Notes: generated by a model not told the origin, from the sequence alone. A stretch of DNA of 9,070 nucleotides from Rickettsiales bacterium (GCA_947455845.1 CANGQE010000039.1:1-9070); one strand, 5' to 3'. Counted from the stretch's first letter, positions 1 to 6,938 are shown. Numbers and translations are program-made.

Positions 1-1371
1 ATTTCCCCAATTCCACAATTGGTTGCCGCAGCACCTCTTTTACTTGGAGAGGGTGCAAATGGAGAAATGATTTGGCAAGAGAGTGGTGCTCAAGGTGAAA
101 TGAGGTTACTACCTCCTCCTCCCCCATCTAACGTAGCAGTGGAGTCAATTAGTATTCCACCAGCTCCTCAAGCCCAATCACTTCATGAAGAAATTGCCAA
201 ATATCACTTTGGAAAATCAGAAATTTTAAGAACTCTAGAAGAATCAAAGGAAGAAGATCTGTCGAATCTGATTGAAAGCAAAGATTCTGAAAATCCAGCC
301 TTTACCGAACTTTCACAAATCACAGATCAATTTCGAAATCTACTATCCAAACAGAAAGATGATTCATCGAAATTAGAAGTGGCTGATTTTTTCAAAAAAA
401 TTCTACGCCTTGAAGATTCAATAGATTCGCGTACCGGAGAAATCGTGCACGCAATAAAACCAGACAATCAAGCAAAACTTTACGACTTCTTTTTTGAAAA
501 TCGTAATGAGTTAGCTTTCCTCTTTCAGCAAGAAAATGGCTTAGATAAATTTTCTGGAACAATCGGAAGTTTAGGAGATGGTTGCGTAGCCAATATTGCC
601 ACACAAGCCAAGGTCGCACTTTACCAAACCTTAATTAAAGATAACATTGATCAAATTCTTTATTCGGTTTTTGTCGAAAGATTTAGTACCCCAATTTTAA
701 ATGACGGCAATAGCGATCATCTTGGAGGGAGTAGGACTGGAACCGATCCTCTTGAAAATTCACACATTAACAATCACTTAATATCCCCAAATGGTCTGAT
801 CAAAGTATTGATTGAAGAATTTTATAAAAACGAGGAAATGGTTAGAAATCCTTTTAACTTTATTATAAATTTCGCAGCTGAAAACTATAGGAACTCGACT
901 GATTCCAATTTATCAGAATCAGATCGAACTCTTCAGGTAGAAAAAGGCATGAAAGATCTCAGACAAATTTTAATGGATAGGTCGGAAGAAGACGCAGCTT
1001 CATCTGCAACCTCAGTAATTGTTGGAGAATTATCAAACCGACTTCCTGAAGAAGTGGAAATTTTTAATACTAAATATTTAAAAAAATTCTTCGATCATAT
1101 TTCAAATATTGATTTGGATTCTAGGCAAAAGATGGAAAATCTTGAGATGTCTTCTCAAGACGACAGAACTACTCTAAGAAGCAGTGAAGCTGCTGCGCAA
1201 AAGAAGGCCTTATTTGATGCAAAGCTTGCAGAGAGTAGAAGAAGAGCTGAAGTTAGTAAGCAACAAAATGAAAATACTCGAATGGCTTCCGAAGATAAAG
1301 CGCCTCAAGAAGCTGTTGAATCAGCTTCTGCAGTAAGCGTTATACCATTGACCCATAATCACGATCTGTAA
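1..1371 (+). CDS. Hypothetical acidic protein, 5'-partial (C-terminal 456 residues)
   Basis: The reading frame is open from the first base, so the true start probably lies upstream of the window; the first possible internal start is a TTG at 19. I do not recognise the family. Visible parts, in residues from the left edge: a run of five prolines at about 38-42 followed by a second proline-rich stretch; a long, charged, mostly helical region; a more hydrophobic segment at about 186-230 containing DGCVANIATQAKVALYQ; and a C-terminal helix at about 383-440 rich in Glu, Lys, Arg, Gln and Ala that looks coiled-coil. There is no membrane segment or signal peptide in the visible part. The stop is TAA at 1369-1371, followed within 20 bases by a large palindrome. 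The Pro-rich start and coiled-coil end resemble secreted effectors of intracellular bacteria, but that is inference. The gene itself is well supported by its length and lack of stops. Confidence 0.75.
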   Translation: MSPIPQLVAAAPLLLGEGANGEMIWQESGAQGEMRLLPPPPPSNVAVESISIPPAPQAQSLHEEIAKYHFGKSEILRTLEESKEEDLSNLIESKDSENPAFTELSQITDQFRNLLSKQKDDSSKLEVADFFKKILRLEDSIDSRTGEIVHAIKPDNQAKLYDFFFENRNELAFLFQQENGLDKFSGTIGSLGDGCVANIATQAKVALYQTLIKDNIDQILYSVFVERFSTPILNDGNSDHLGGSRTGTDPLENSHINNHLISPNGLIKVLIEEFYKNEEMVRNPFNFIINFAAENYRNSTDSNLSESDRTLQVEKGMKDLRQILMDRSEEDAASSATSVIVGELSNRLPEEVEIFNTKYLKKFFDHISNIDLDSRQKMENLEMSSQDDRTTLRSSEAAAQKKALFDAKLAESRRRAEVSKQQNENTRMASEDKAPQEAVESASAVSVIPLTHNHDL

Positions 1372-1383
1372 AAACTATGCCCA

Positions 1384-1483
1384 CAACCCGCAAGTCGAGA
1401 CCTACCAGAAGTTAACGCTCCTTGTTTAAAGCATTGAGCGTTAACTTCTGGTAGGTCTCGACTTGCGCTCGACCAGCGGGTTG
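1384..1483. repeat. Long perfect palindrome (32-bp arms)
   Basis: Arms at 1389-1420 and 1436-1467 are perfect reverse complements of 32 bases around a 15-base loop. An outer 8-bp pair (CAACCCGC at 1384-1391 and GCGGGTTG at 1476-1483) extends the symmetry, with about 10 extra bases on the right side. It lies just after the stop of the upstream gene. There is no T-run after the stem, so it is not a standard intrinsic terminator. It could be a palindromic repeat unit or a remnant of two inverted element ends; a minus-strand frame across it is a by-product of the symmetry. Confidence 0.85.
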
Positions 1484-1571
1484 CAAGACGAAGCGGTGTT
1501 GCTAAATAGTCCATCCTGAAATACCTCCCCACCCCATATTCCACTTGCTTCCACAAGACTTTTTAACTATC

Positions 1572-1620
1572 TTTATTTGCCAGAAATCGCGGGGTCACCC
1601 TTCGTTTTCTGGCAAATAAA
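1572..1620. repeat. Hairpin with 15-bp arms upstream of the transposase remnant
   Basis: TTTATTTGCCAGAAA at 1572-1586 and its exact reverse complement at 1606-1620 enclose a 19-base loop that contains GGGGTCACCC (1591-1600). It ends 24 bases before the ATG of the IS5-type transposase. It may be a palindromic repeat of the GGGGTCA type or part of the insertion sequence's leader. The loop motif links it to the GGGGTCA units elsewhere in the window. Confidence 0.7.
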
Positions 1621-1644
1621 TTCAGTAAAAATTGATAGAAATCC

Positions 1645-2268
1645 ATGCAGCCAACTAAAATCGACAATCGTCAGGAAGATATTTTTAGAGGAAGATTGAG
1701 CAATGAACTCAATCCCAAACATGAGATGATGATTTTATCCCGCCTGATTCCTTGGGATAGTTTGGAAGTTGAGTTTGCCGATCTTTACCAGTCCGTGCGC
1801 AACGTTGGCGGTCAGCCTCCAAAGCCAATCCGCTTGATGATTGGAATTCTTTTGCTGCAACATTTGCACAATCTTTCCGATGAGCAAGTTGTGCGTGGTT
1901 GGGTAGACAATTGCTTCAGCAATTGCAACTCACTCAAAAAAGAAATAATTTGTGAGTAAAATCCTTACTGGCAGTTCTTCTGTGGCTACGACTTCCTGCA
2001 ATGGAACTTTCCGATTGATCCATCTTCTCTCACTCGCTTCAGAAATAGGATTGGAGCCAATCGAATGGAAAAAATTCTCTCACTAACCATTTCCGTAGCC
2101 GTCAAATCAGAAGTGGTAAAGGTGAAGGATTTGAAAAAAGTGATCGTCGACACCACCGTGATGCCAAAGAACATCGAATTCCCCACTGACTCAAAGCTTT
2201 ACAACAAAGCTCGAGAAAGAGTGGTCAAGCTTGCTGCTAAGTCAAAAGGTGTCAAATCTCGACATTAG
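1645..2268 (+). pseudogene. IS5-family transposase, interrupted and 3'-truncated
   Basis: The first 89 codons (1645-1911) match the InsH/DUF772 N-terminal domain of IS5-type transposases: RLSNELNPKHEM, GGQPPKPIRLMIGILLLQH and NLSDEQVVRGWVDN. The expected next block, NPYWQFFCGYDFLQWNFPID, then PSSLTRFRNRIG, resumes at 1960 in the same frame. The 51 bases between are foreign and bring TAA at 1957-1959. The second half carries the first catalytic Asp (VDTT, Asp codon 2149-2151) and KLYNKARERVVKLA, then stops at 2266-2268 before the second Asp and the Glu of the DDE triad. About half of the usual protein is missing. The 3' break falls at the GGTGTCAAAT repeat (2244-2275), so the last residues are encoded by the repeat. 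No terminal inverted repeats of a complete IS are visible. The gene cannot give an active transposase. Confidence 0.9.
1912..1962. repeat. 51-bp in-frame insertion inside the transposase gene
   Basis: The transposase homology stops at ...VDN (AAT at 1909-1911) and resumes with another AAT at 1960-1962. This defines an insertion of exactly 17 codons. The inserted DNA contains two small inverted repeats: CAATTGC/GCAATTG at 1908-1914 and 1919-1925, and ACTCAC/GTGAGT at 1928-1933 and 1952-1957. It keeps the reading frame but ends with a stop codon. Palindrome content and frame preservation recall rickettsial palindromic elements, but it is shorter than those and I recognise no family. Confidence 0.7.
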
Positions 2269-2277
2269 ACATTATTT
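2244..2277 (+). repeat. GGTGTCAAAT-type repeat, copy 1
   Basis: AAAAGGTGTCAAATCTCGAC followed by ATTAGACATTAT matches 26 of 34 positions of the segment at 8157-8190. All six differences in the first 31 positions are transitions. The first 15 bases also recur in reverse orientation at 6909-6923. GGTGTC and GACATT can form a short stem. The copy lies where transposase homology ends and abuts the stop codon of the minus-strand methyltransferase (2272-2274). Confidence 0.65.
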
Positions 2278-2880
2278 TTTTCTTCCCACCCACACCGTAT
2301 GCTCCTGACAATCAGGATCTTTCTCTTTATAGTTAACTACTTCAAATCCGAATTGCTCCAATAATTCCTGATATTCTTTTTTTGAAAGTGATGCGTGATA
2401 AAGATTTTCTCCGTTATTATTGCTCCAAATTTCTTCCTCTTCCGGCCCACCACTAGTGAAAAGGAGCATTCCGCGCGGTTTGATATAAGATGCAAAAATC
2501 GCAAACATCTTTCTTTGATCATCTGGCATTAAATGAAAAAAACTATCCCAAGCGATAATTACATCAAATTTTTGGGACAATTTTATTTTTCTCATATCGG
2601 CGAAAATAAAATTTACGTTGGGAAATTTTGTCGAAGGAAAATTTTTTTGAAACAGATCCATCATCTTTTTGCTGCCATCAACGCCGGTTAAATCACAGCC
2701 TTTTTCAATAAAAAATTTAGCAATCGGATCTCCTGAACCACAGCCTAAATCAAGGATTAAAGAGCCCTCAGGAATTTCCCGCACAATCAAATCCAAATAT
2801 TCTTTTTCGATCAAATTCTTAGACCGACTCTGATCAAACCATTCCCCGATTTTATTGTAAGATTCACAGATTTTGGTCAT
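2272..2880 (-). CDS. Class I SAM-dependent methyltransferase
   Basis: The protein should transfer a methyl group from S-adenosylmethionine to an unidentified small molecule or macromolecule in the cytoplasm. In the 202-residue form, motif I is DLGCGSGDP at about 44-52, the acidic end of strand 2 is GVDGS at 66-70, the motif II region is FADMRKI at 93-99, FDVIIAWDSFFHL lies at 105-117, and YIKPRGMLLFTSG at 132-144. This is a complete Rossmann-fold methyltransferase of usual length. I chose ATG 2880 because the family normally starts near MTKICESYNKIGEWFD. A GTG at 2937 would add 19 residues and overlap the ABC gene by 23 bases; it has a GGGAGG about 11 bases upstream, whereas ATG 2880 has no Shine-Dalgarno sequence. 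The short distance to the ABC exporter upstream suggests co-transcription. The substrate cannot be told from sequence. Confidence 0.9.
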   Translation of the reverse strand: MTKICESYNKIGEWFDQSRSKNLIEKEYLDLIVREIPEGSLILDLGCGSGDPIAKFFIEKGCDLTGVDGSKKMMDLFQKNFPSTKFPNVNFIFADMRKIKLSQKFDVIIAWDSFFHLMPDDQRKMFAIFASYIKPRGMLLFTSGGPEEEEIWSNNNGENLYHASLSKKEYQELLEQFGFEVVNYKEKDPDCQEHTVWVGRKK

Positions 2881-2914
2881 ATTTTCAAAAAATTCGTACA
2901 AAAGAAAAAAGGAG

Positions 2915-4702
2915 TTAAATGGTTTTACTCGAATCACTAGGCAAAAAACCTCCCGCCTGCATGGTCCACATGCTCTGATAGTAGCCTTGGTTTTTTAGCA
3001 ATTCTTCGTGAGTTCCGTTTTCAATAATTTTTCCTTTTTCTAAAACAATAATTCTGTCCATGTGTTTCAGGGTTGAAAGCCTGTGAGCAATGGCTAGAAC
3101 AGTTTTGGATTTGTCTTCGATTAGCAAATTTAGACTTTCTTGAATGTAATTTTCGGTGTGGGAATCGAGGCTGGAGGTTGCTTCGTCCAAAATTAAAATC
3201 GGCGCATCTTTTAGAATTGCTCGGGCGATGGCAACGCGTTGGCGTTGACCGCCGCTTAACTTGATGCCACGCTCTCCAACTAAAGTTTCATAACCATGGG
3301 GCAGGGTGGTGATGAAGTCGTGAATATGCGCTTTTCTGGCGGCATTTTCAATTTCTTGCAGGGAAGCATTTTCTTTGGAATAACCAATATTTTCACCGAT
3401 GGAGCGGTGAAAAAGTAAAGTGTCTTGCGGAATCAGGGCAATTTGCAGGCGCAGAGAATCAGAGTTAATGTCGTAAATACTTTGATTGTCGATCAGAATA
3501 TCGCCGCTAGTTGCTTTAAAATTTTTCAGCAGCAGCGAAACCAAAGTTGATTTTCCGGCACCGGAATATCCCACCAAACCAATTTTTTCGCCGGCTTTAA
3601 TGCGGATATTTAAGTGGCTAAAAATTTGTTCACCTGCGCTATATTCAAAAGAAATATCTCGAAAAATTATTTCACCTTGGGTCACTTGCAGATCTGTGGT
3701 ATCTTCTTTATCGACAAGGTTTTGTGGGGTTTGGAGAATTGAAAATGAAGATTTAAAATCACCCATTTTGCCCACGAAATCACCAACTTCGCTCACCAGT
3801 TTCCAGATGTTATCCACCACGAAAAAAGTCACCGTCATTACAAAGACAAAATCTCCCGTCGTGATTACGGCAATGCGACGCAGATGAATCATGAAGATAA
3901 ATAACGAAACCAACATGGTGGCATAAAAAGCTATTCCTACGAAGGCCATTTTTAATTCATATCTGATCCAAGCATAATCTTTTTTTGCGGTGTCGTTCTT
4001 CAAAAAATCCTTTATTTTATTCAATTCACGATTGCGCGAGGCGAAAGAAAATAATGAAAAAATATTGGTAATATTATCAGCAATAAACCCTATTGCCTTA
4101 TGTTGAGAGTCCGTTGTTTCAGTGGCGAATTTACTGACATTGAGAGACATGCGCAGCATTATCGGAAAAAATATGCAGCACCACAGAGTCATGAAAATGA
4201 ACAATTGCAGGTTGATGAATGCCAGCGCAATTATCGTCACCAATATTTCCAGAATGGGCACTGCAAGCCGGTGATGAACTCCAAACCACAAATTATTATA
4301 TCCCGCCAATATGCCTTTAACCTTACTTACGATTGATCCGCTGTGAGTATCTTGGAAAAAATTATGAGAATGGTTTTGAATATAATCGTAAGAGTTTGCG
4401 GCAATATTGGCTCTTACAAACGGCTGAGATTTCATCCAAGCGAAGTGACTTAATCTCCAACCCAGTTCCATGGCCACAATCGCGCCAACAAACAACATGA
4501 CTGGATAGACAAAATCTGAATATTGCGGCACCGCAACAGCCGTAAAAGCATCGACCACTAATTTGATCGCCATGATGCTAAAAACTTTGTAAAAAGAATT
4601 AACAATCGGTGCCTGCAACATTAAAAAATACCACCATTTATAAGGCTTAATCACCGACCAAATAAATTTAGGAATGGTGTTTTGTTGTGATTTTTTTGTC
4701 AT
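2915..4702 (-). CDS. ABC exporter, fused permease and ATPase (MsbA-like half-transporter)
   Basis: This is an inner-membrane half-transporter expected to act as a homodimer, exporting a lipid, peptide or drug driven by ATP. In the 595-residue form the N-terminal half (about 1-310) holds hydrophobic membrane helices such as those near 65-80, 150-180 and 255-275. The ATPase domain is complete: Walker A GYSGAGKST at 378-386, Q-loop PQD at 425-427, signature LSGGQRQ at 482-488, Walker B ILILDEA at 502-508, D-loop SSLD at 510-513 and switch His in AHR at 539-541. ATG 4702 (MTKKSQQN) gives the usual length; a GTG at 4768 would add 22 residues without clear homology. Neither start has a good Shine-Dalgarno sequence. 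Codon use and length show an intact gene. The methyltransferase follows 34 bases downstream and is probably in the same transcript. The substrate is unknown, so no symbol is given. Confidence 0.93.
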   Translation of the reverse strand: MTKKSQQNTIPKFIWSVIKPYKWWYFLMLQAPIVNSFYKVFSIMAIKLVVDAFTAVAVPQYSDFVYPVMLFVGAIVAMELGWRLSHFAWMKSQPFVRANIAANSYDYIQNHSHNFFQDTHSGSIVSKVKGILAGYNNLWFGVHHRLAVPILEILVTIIALAFINLQLFIFMTLWCCIFFPIMLRMSLNVSKFATETTDSQHKAIGFIADNITNIFSLFSFASRNRELNKIKDFLKNDTAKKDYAWIRYELKMAFVGIAFYATMLVSLFIFMIHLRRIAVITTGDFVFVMTVTFFVVDNIWKLVSEVGDFVGKMGDFKSSFSILQTPQNLVDKEDTTDLQVTQGEIIFRDISFEYSAGEQIFSHLNIRIKAGEKIGLVGYSGAGKSTLVSLLLKNFKATSGDILIDNQSIYDINSDSLRLQIALIPQDTLLFHRSIGENIGYSKENASLQEIENAARKAHIHDFITTLPHGYETLVGERGIKLSGGQRQRVAIARAILKDAPILILDEATSSLDSHTENYIQESLNLLIEDKSKTVLAIAHRLSTLKHMDRIIVLEKGKIIENGTHEELLKNQGYYQSMWTMQAGGFLPSDSSKTI

Positions 4703-4772
4703 TTGTAATTTGAGAATATTCGCAAGATTTAGTTTTTGGAGGGGAAGTGGTTTTTGGTTTAATAGCACTGAT

Positions 4773-4790
4773 AAAACTGACCCTTTTTAA
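4773..4790 (-). repeat. GGGTCA-type short repeat upstream of the ABC gene
   Basis: On the minus strand this reads AAAAAGGGTCAGTTTTAT, matching the core of the units at 7930-7951 and 7022-7046. It stands alone here, without a clear hairpin partner, a few bases upstream of the alternative GTG start of the ABC exporter. Confidence 0.5.
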
Positions 4791-4836
4791 TATTTTCTCT
4801 CGTTATTTTTTTTATAAAACCGAGTTCGTTACCAGC

Positions 4837-4922
4837 ATGGATTGCTTCGTTCCTCGTAATGACGAATTATAGTTTATTCGAAGTATCTACACATCGTCAT
4901 TGCGAGGAACGAAGCAATCCAT
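4837..4922. repeat. Inverted pair of the CATTGCGAGGAACGAAGC repeat
   Basis: Arms at 4837-4865 and 4894-4922 (29 bases each) are reverse complements apart from one T/G position, with a 28-base loop. A third, more diverged copy stands alone at 6939-6966. From memory, near-identical repeats occur dispersed in many intracellular bacterial genomes; I cannot check this here. The pair can form a very stable hairpin, but it has no T-run and sits between divergent repeats, so I read it as a non-autonomous repeat rather than a terminator. Confidence 0.9.
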
Positions 4923-4945
4923 CTTGTCACGTACTCGTGGGTAAT

Positions 4946-5001
4946 AAAAAAGGGGCCAAGCTACTTTTTTTCTTTTTCTAAAAGTAGCCAGCCCCTTTTT
5001 C
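4946..5001 (-). terminator. Hairpin terminator downstream of the 245-residue orphan gene
   Basis: AAAAAAGGGGC...GCTACTTTT on the left pairs with AAAAGTAGC...GCCCCTTTTT on the right, with a small asymmetric bulge (CAA against CA). A T-run follows the stem on both strands. It starts 15 bases after the stop of the minus-strand gene at 5016 and can act in both directions. The two arms are themselves copies of the AAAAGTAGCTTGGCCCC repeat found again at 5783-5842. Confidence 0.75.
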
Positions 5002-5015
5002 TATTTTTTACTTTT

Positions 5016-5753
5016 CTACGATAAATACAAACTGGTTTGTTTTTTTTGCTGCTGTGTTTTTTCTTCTTTGTACGCTTCCAAATCTTCTTTTGAAACTTTA
5101 TCGACTGCTTCTTTTTGATTATCGTCCAGATGGGTCTCAATCAATTTATCAAAGACCTTGCCGCCCTCTGTACCTTCCAAAGTATTTTTTATGCTAGCAA
5201 CTACAACCGGATTCGGGGCTAGTGTTTGCATGGTTTGATCTATTTTAGTATCAAAAGATATTCCTAAAACTGAAAACATAGCACTAAAGTTTTGAGCTGC
5301 AGAATCTTGTTCTTGGGGTGGCAGAGAAGCTATAATTTCGGCAATTTTTGTAATAATTTTTGCCATAGATCCACCGGAAATTTTGGTAATATCTTCGGAA
5401 GTATTAGGCTGATCCTGATTGCTTGGAGCTTGCTTGTGATCGCTGCTTGGTGATGTTCCTAAATTTTGCGCCTCTAACCCAGCCCTATCATTTTTACTAA
5501 GCTGTTCCTTAATTTCTTCACCGTGCTTTATAACAACTTTACCAGCAATTTTAGCAGATTCTTCTCTAGCTTGTTCATAATTTTTATTACCCTCAACGAT
5601 ATTGGCATAAATAGCGTTTGTAAGATAACCGCTGCATAAATTTTCTATGTGTTTATCGCTTAAACTTTTACCCTGCAAAACATCTTGCTCAGTTGCTTTT
5701 TGAGCAAAACTTAAACTGTCATAATTATAATATTTATTAACTTGATGCGTCAT
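5016..5753 (-). CDS. Hypothetical 245-residue orphan protein
   Basis: I do not recognise this family. The protein is hydrophilic with no signal peptide or membrane segment. Residues 1-97 look helical and charged. Residues 98-121 form a Ser/Pro/Gln/Asn-rich linker. Residues 122-218 form a second predicted helical region with SGGSMAKIITKIAEIIASLPP and a hydrophobic stretch near 155-190. The tail (219-245) is rich in Lys, Gln and Glu. ATG 5753 is the only reasonable start, and no Shine-Dalgarno sequence is visible. A strong terminator follows the stop. Inverted copies of GGGCCAAGCTACTTTTT flank the gene at 4953-4969 and 5826-5842. The two-domain layout with a disordered linker fits a secreted effector of an intracellular bacterium, but that is inference only. 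Confidence 0.75.
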   Translation of the reverse strand: MTHQVNKYYNYDSLSFAQKATEQDVLQGKSLSDKHIENLCSGYLTNAIYANIVEGNKNYEQAREESAKIAGKVVIKHGEEIKEQLSKNDRAGLEAQNLGTSPSSDHKQAPSNQDQPNTSEDITKISGGSMAKIITKIAEIIASLPPQEQDSAAQNFSAMFSVLGISFDTKIDQTMQTLAPNPVVVASIKNTLEGTEGGKVFDKLIETHLDDNQKEAVDKVSKEDLEAYKEEKTQQQKKQTSLYLS

Positions 5754-5782
5754 AATTTTATTTTTTTAAGAGGTTAGATTAG

Positions 5783-5842
5783 AAAAGTAGTTTGGCTCTT
5801 TTTCAAAGTTAATAGATTAAGTTAGAAAAAGTAGCTTGGCCC
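5783..5842 (+). repeat. Two tandem copies of the AAAAGTAGCTTGGCCC repeat
   Basis: Copies lie at 5783-5803 (AAAAGTAGTTTGGCTCTTTTT) and 5826-5842 (AAAAAGTAGCTTGGCCC), about 40 bases apart. The second is an exact 17-base inverted partner of 4953-4969 on the far side of the 245-residue gene. A fourth relative is the right arm of the terminator at 4981-5001. These lie in the leader of the minus-strand gene starting at 5753. Confidence 0.8.
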
Positions 5843-5853
5843 AAAATTAGCTT

Positions 5854-5904
5854 GAATAAAGGGGTCAAAGAATAAAGGGGTCAAAAAAGAATAAAGGGGT
5901 CAAA
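5854..5904 (+). repeat. Three tandem GAATAAAGGGGTCAAA units
   Basis: The 16-base unit GAATAAAGGGGTCAAA occurs exactly at 5854-5869, 5870-5885 and 5889-5904. The third is displaced by an extra AAA. The GGGGTCA core is the one seen singly at 1591, 7934 and, on the other strand, at 4779 and 7037. The third unit runs into the hairpin at 5898-5952. Confidence 0.9.
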
Positions 5905-5952
5905 TACCGATACTCGACACTGATTTTCTTAGTGTCGTGTTGGGACTTGACC
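5898..5952. repeat. Imperfect GGTCAA hairpin next to the tandem units
   Basis: GGTCAA at 5898-5903 pairs with TTGACC at 5947-5952, and CGACACT at 5915-5921 pairs with AGTGTCG at 5931-5937. The middle of the stem is poorly matched and the loop is 9 bases. The order GGTCAAAT...CGACACT resembles GGTGTCAAATCTCGACATT at 2248, which ties the two repeat types together. It lies 30 bases beyond the stop of the minus-strand gene at 5982 but lacks a clean T-run, so a terminator role is uncertain. Confidence 0.65.
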
Positions 5953-5981
5953 ACTTTCTCTTTTTAAAAGGATGTGAAAGA

Positions 5982-6668
5982 TTACTTTTTTTGCTCTTTC
6001 ACTTTTGGTATCAAAGGAGTTGCAGACCCAGATGTTGTGATAAATGACGTCGTACTTTCTGAGAAAGTTGTTTCAACGGTTGTTGCTTCAGATGATGCTA
6101 AAGAGTTGTTAGAAACTGATGGTGGAATCAAAGTCTCTGTCACATCTTGTGCGGCAGTATTGGGAACGCAGGAAGTTGTGATTGCATATTCACCTGATAC
6201 TGCATCATCCAGCTGCTGTTCTGTAAATATTTTTTCTAACTTTATCTCCAGAATAGAGCTAACTAAGTTGAATGGAACCCTGTATGGTTTATTGGGAAAA
6301 GATTTCTTAACTTCATCTTTTGCCTCTGAATGCTTACAAAAAGCAAAGCCAAAAAGATTAAGAAGAGATTTTTGAGTAGTCTTATCCATTTCTACAGCAT
6401 TCGCTACGCCTTTATTAAGAAGCGCTTTGGTTACTTCAAAACAATCTTCTTTAACTGCAATTTCAAGAGCTTTTAACCCCAGATTTCCACTTAGGTCAAG
6501 CTGGTTATCAGCAAAATATTTCTCAACTTTATCTAAATATTCCTGACTAGGTTTTATGTTTTTTACCTCAGGGTTTTCTAAAACTAACTCTTTGATCTTG
6601 GCCAATAATAATTCTTCCGCTCCAATATCTTCAGCGCTTTTTATCGCATCAGTTAGCTTGTTTTTCAT
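5982..6668 (-). CDS. Hypothetical 228-residue protein with one ankyrin-like repeat
   Basis: Residues about 61-92 (GLKALEIAVKEDCFEVTKALLNKG) fit one ankyrin repeat: the TPLH position is replaced by KALE, but the two-helix spacing and the LLNKG turn are conserved. The rest is unrecognised. Residues 1-60 are helical and may hold degenerate ankyrin helices, and 120-155 are Lys-rich. The C-terminal 165-216 is Ser/Thr-rich low complexity with repeated TT and SS, ending in KVKEQKK. There is no signal peptide or membrane segment. ATG 6668 is the first start, without a Shine-Dalgarno sequence. A plus-strand frame over the same DNA (5974-6375) is shorter and less protein-like, so I take it as a shadow. 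Ankyrin proteins of intracellular bacteria often act on host proteins, but here that is only a possibility. A 16-base inverted repeat flanks the gene (5774-5789 and 6921-6936). Confidence 0.75.
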   Translation of the reverse strand: MKNKLTDAIKSAEDIGAEELLLAKIKELVLENPEVKNIKPSQEYLDKVEKYFADNQLDLSGNLGLKALEIAVKEDCFEVTKALLNKGVANAVEMDKTTQKSLLNLFGFAFCKHSEAKDEVKKSFPNKPYRVPFNLVSSILEIKLEKIFTEQQLDDAVSGEYAITTSCVPNTAAQDVTETLIPPSVSNNSLASSEATTVETTFSESTTSFITTSGSATPLIPKVKEQKK

Positions 6669-6901
6669 AAAATCAGTTAGTTGGATTGTTAAACTTACAA
6701 AGATAACTCGAGTAAGACATTATTGGGTGAAAAATCGCTGGTAGCCATTCTTCACCAGTGGTTGGATAGTAGCTAGTAGTATTATCCTTAGTTTCTGCAA
6801 ATCTTACTTAAGCCCGTGATTTAGAGATGAGACTGGGTGGGGGATCTTTTAATGACGACGGGGTAGGTTGATTCTGCTCTAGTGGCTCTGAATTGATTAG
6901 T
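6669..6901. other. Intergenic stretch without a gene; one hairpin
   Basis: I see no convincing coding frame here. An imperfect hairpin lies at 6726-6756 (GGTGAAAAATCGCT against AGCCATTCTTCACC, two mismatches, 3-base loop), about 60 bases upstream of the minus-strand ankyrin-like gene. It could lie in that gene's leader; there is no T-run, so attenuation is not supported. The rest is non-repetitive within this window and may be the worn remains of lost genes. Confidence 0.5.
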
Positions 6902-6904
6902 TTC

Positions 6905-6936
6905 TGGATTTGACACCTTTTACTTTTCTAATCTAA
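6905..6936 (-). repeat. GGTGTCAAAT-type repeat copy 2 joined to TTAGATTAGAAAAGTA
   Basis: On the minus strand this reads TTAGATTAGAAAAGTA (6936-6921) followed by AAAGGTGTCAAATCC (about 6920-6907). The first part is an exact 16-base inverted partner of 5774-5789. The second part matches the start of the copy at 2244. Two different repeat types are therefore fused here. Confidence 0.7.
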
Positions 6937-6938
6937 TT

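Noticed and set aside
1359..1556. Minus-strand frame of 65 codons across the palindrome
   Set aside because: The frame exists because of the inverted repeat and overlaps the end of the upstream gene; no supporting motif.
1572..1620. Terminal inverted repeat of a complete insertion sequence
   Set aside because: Both arms lie on the same side of the transposase gene and no matching copy is found beyond 2268.
3486..3887. Plus-strand frame of 133 codons opposite the ABC exporter
   Set aside because: It is antisense to the conserved ATPase domain and has no protein-like features.
4837..4922. Intrinsic terminator of the ABC/orphan gene region
   Set aside because: The long stem has no T-run and its sequence recurs at 6939-6966, so it is better read as a dispersed repeat.
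5854..5904. CRISPR array
   Set aside because: Three 16-base units are directly adjacent (spacing 0 and 3 bases), without spacers, and no cas genes are present.
5974..6375. Plus-strand frame of 133 codons opposite the ankyrin-like gene
   Set aside because: It lies wholly in the antisense of a longer frame with an ankyrin-like repeat, starts with GTG at a small hairpin and has no familiar motif.
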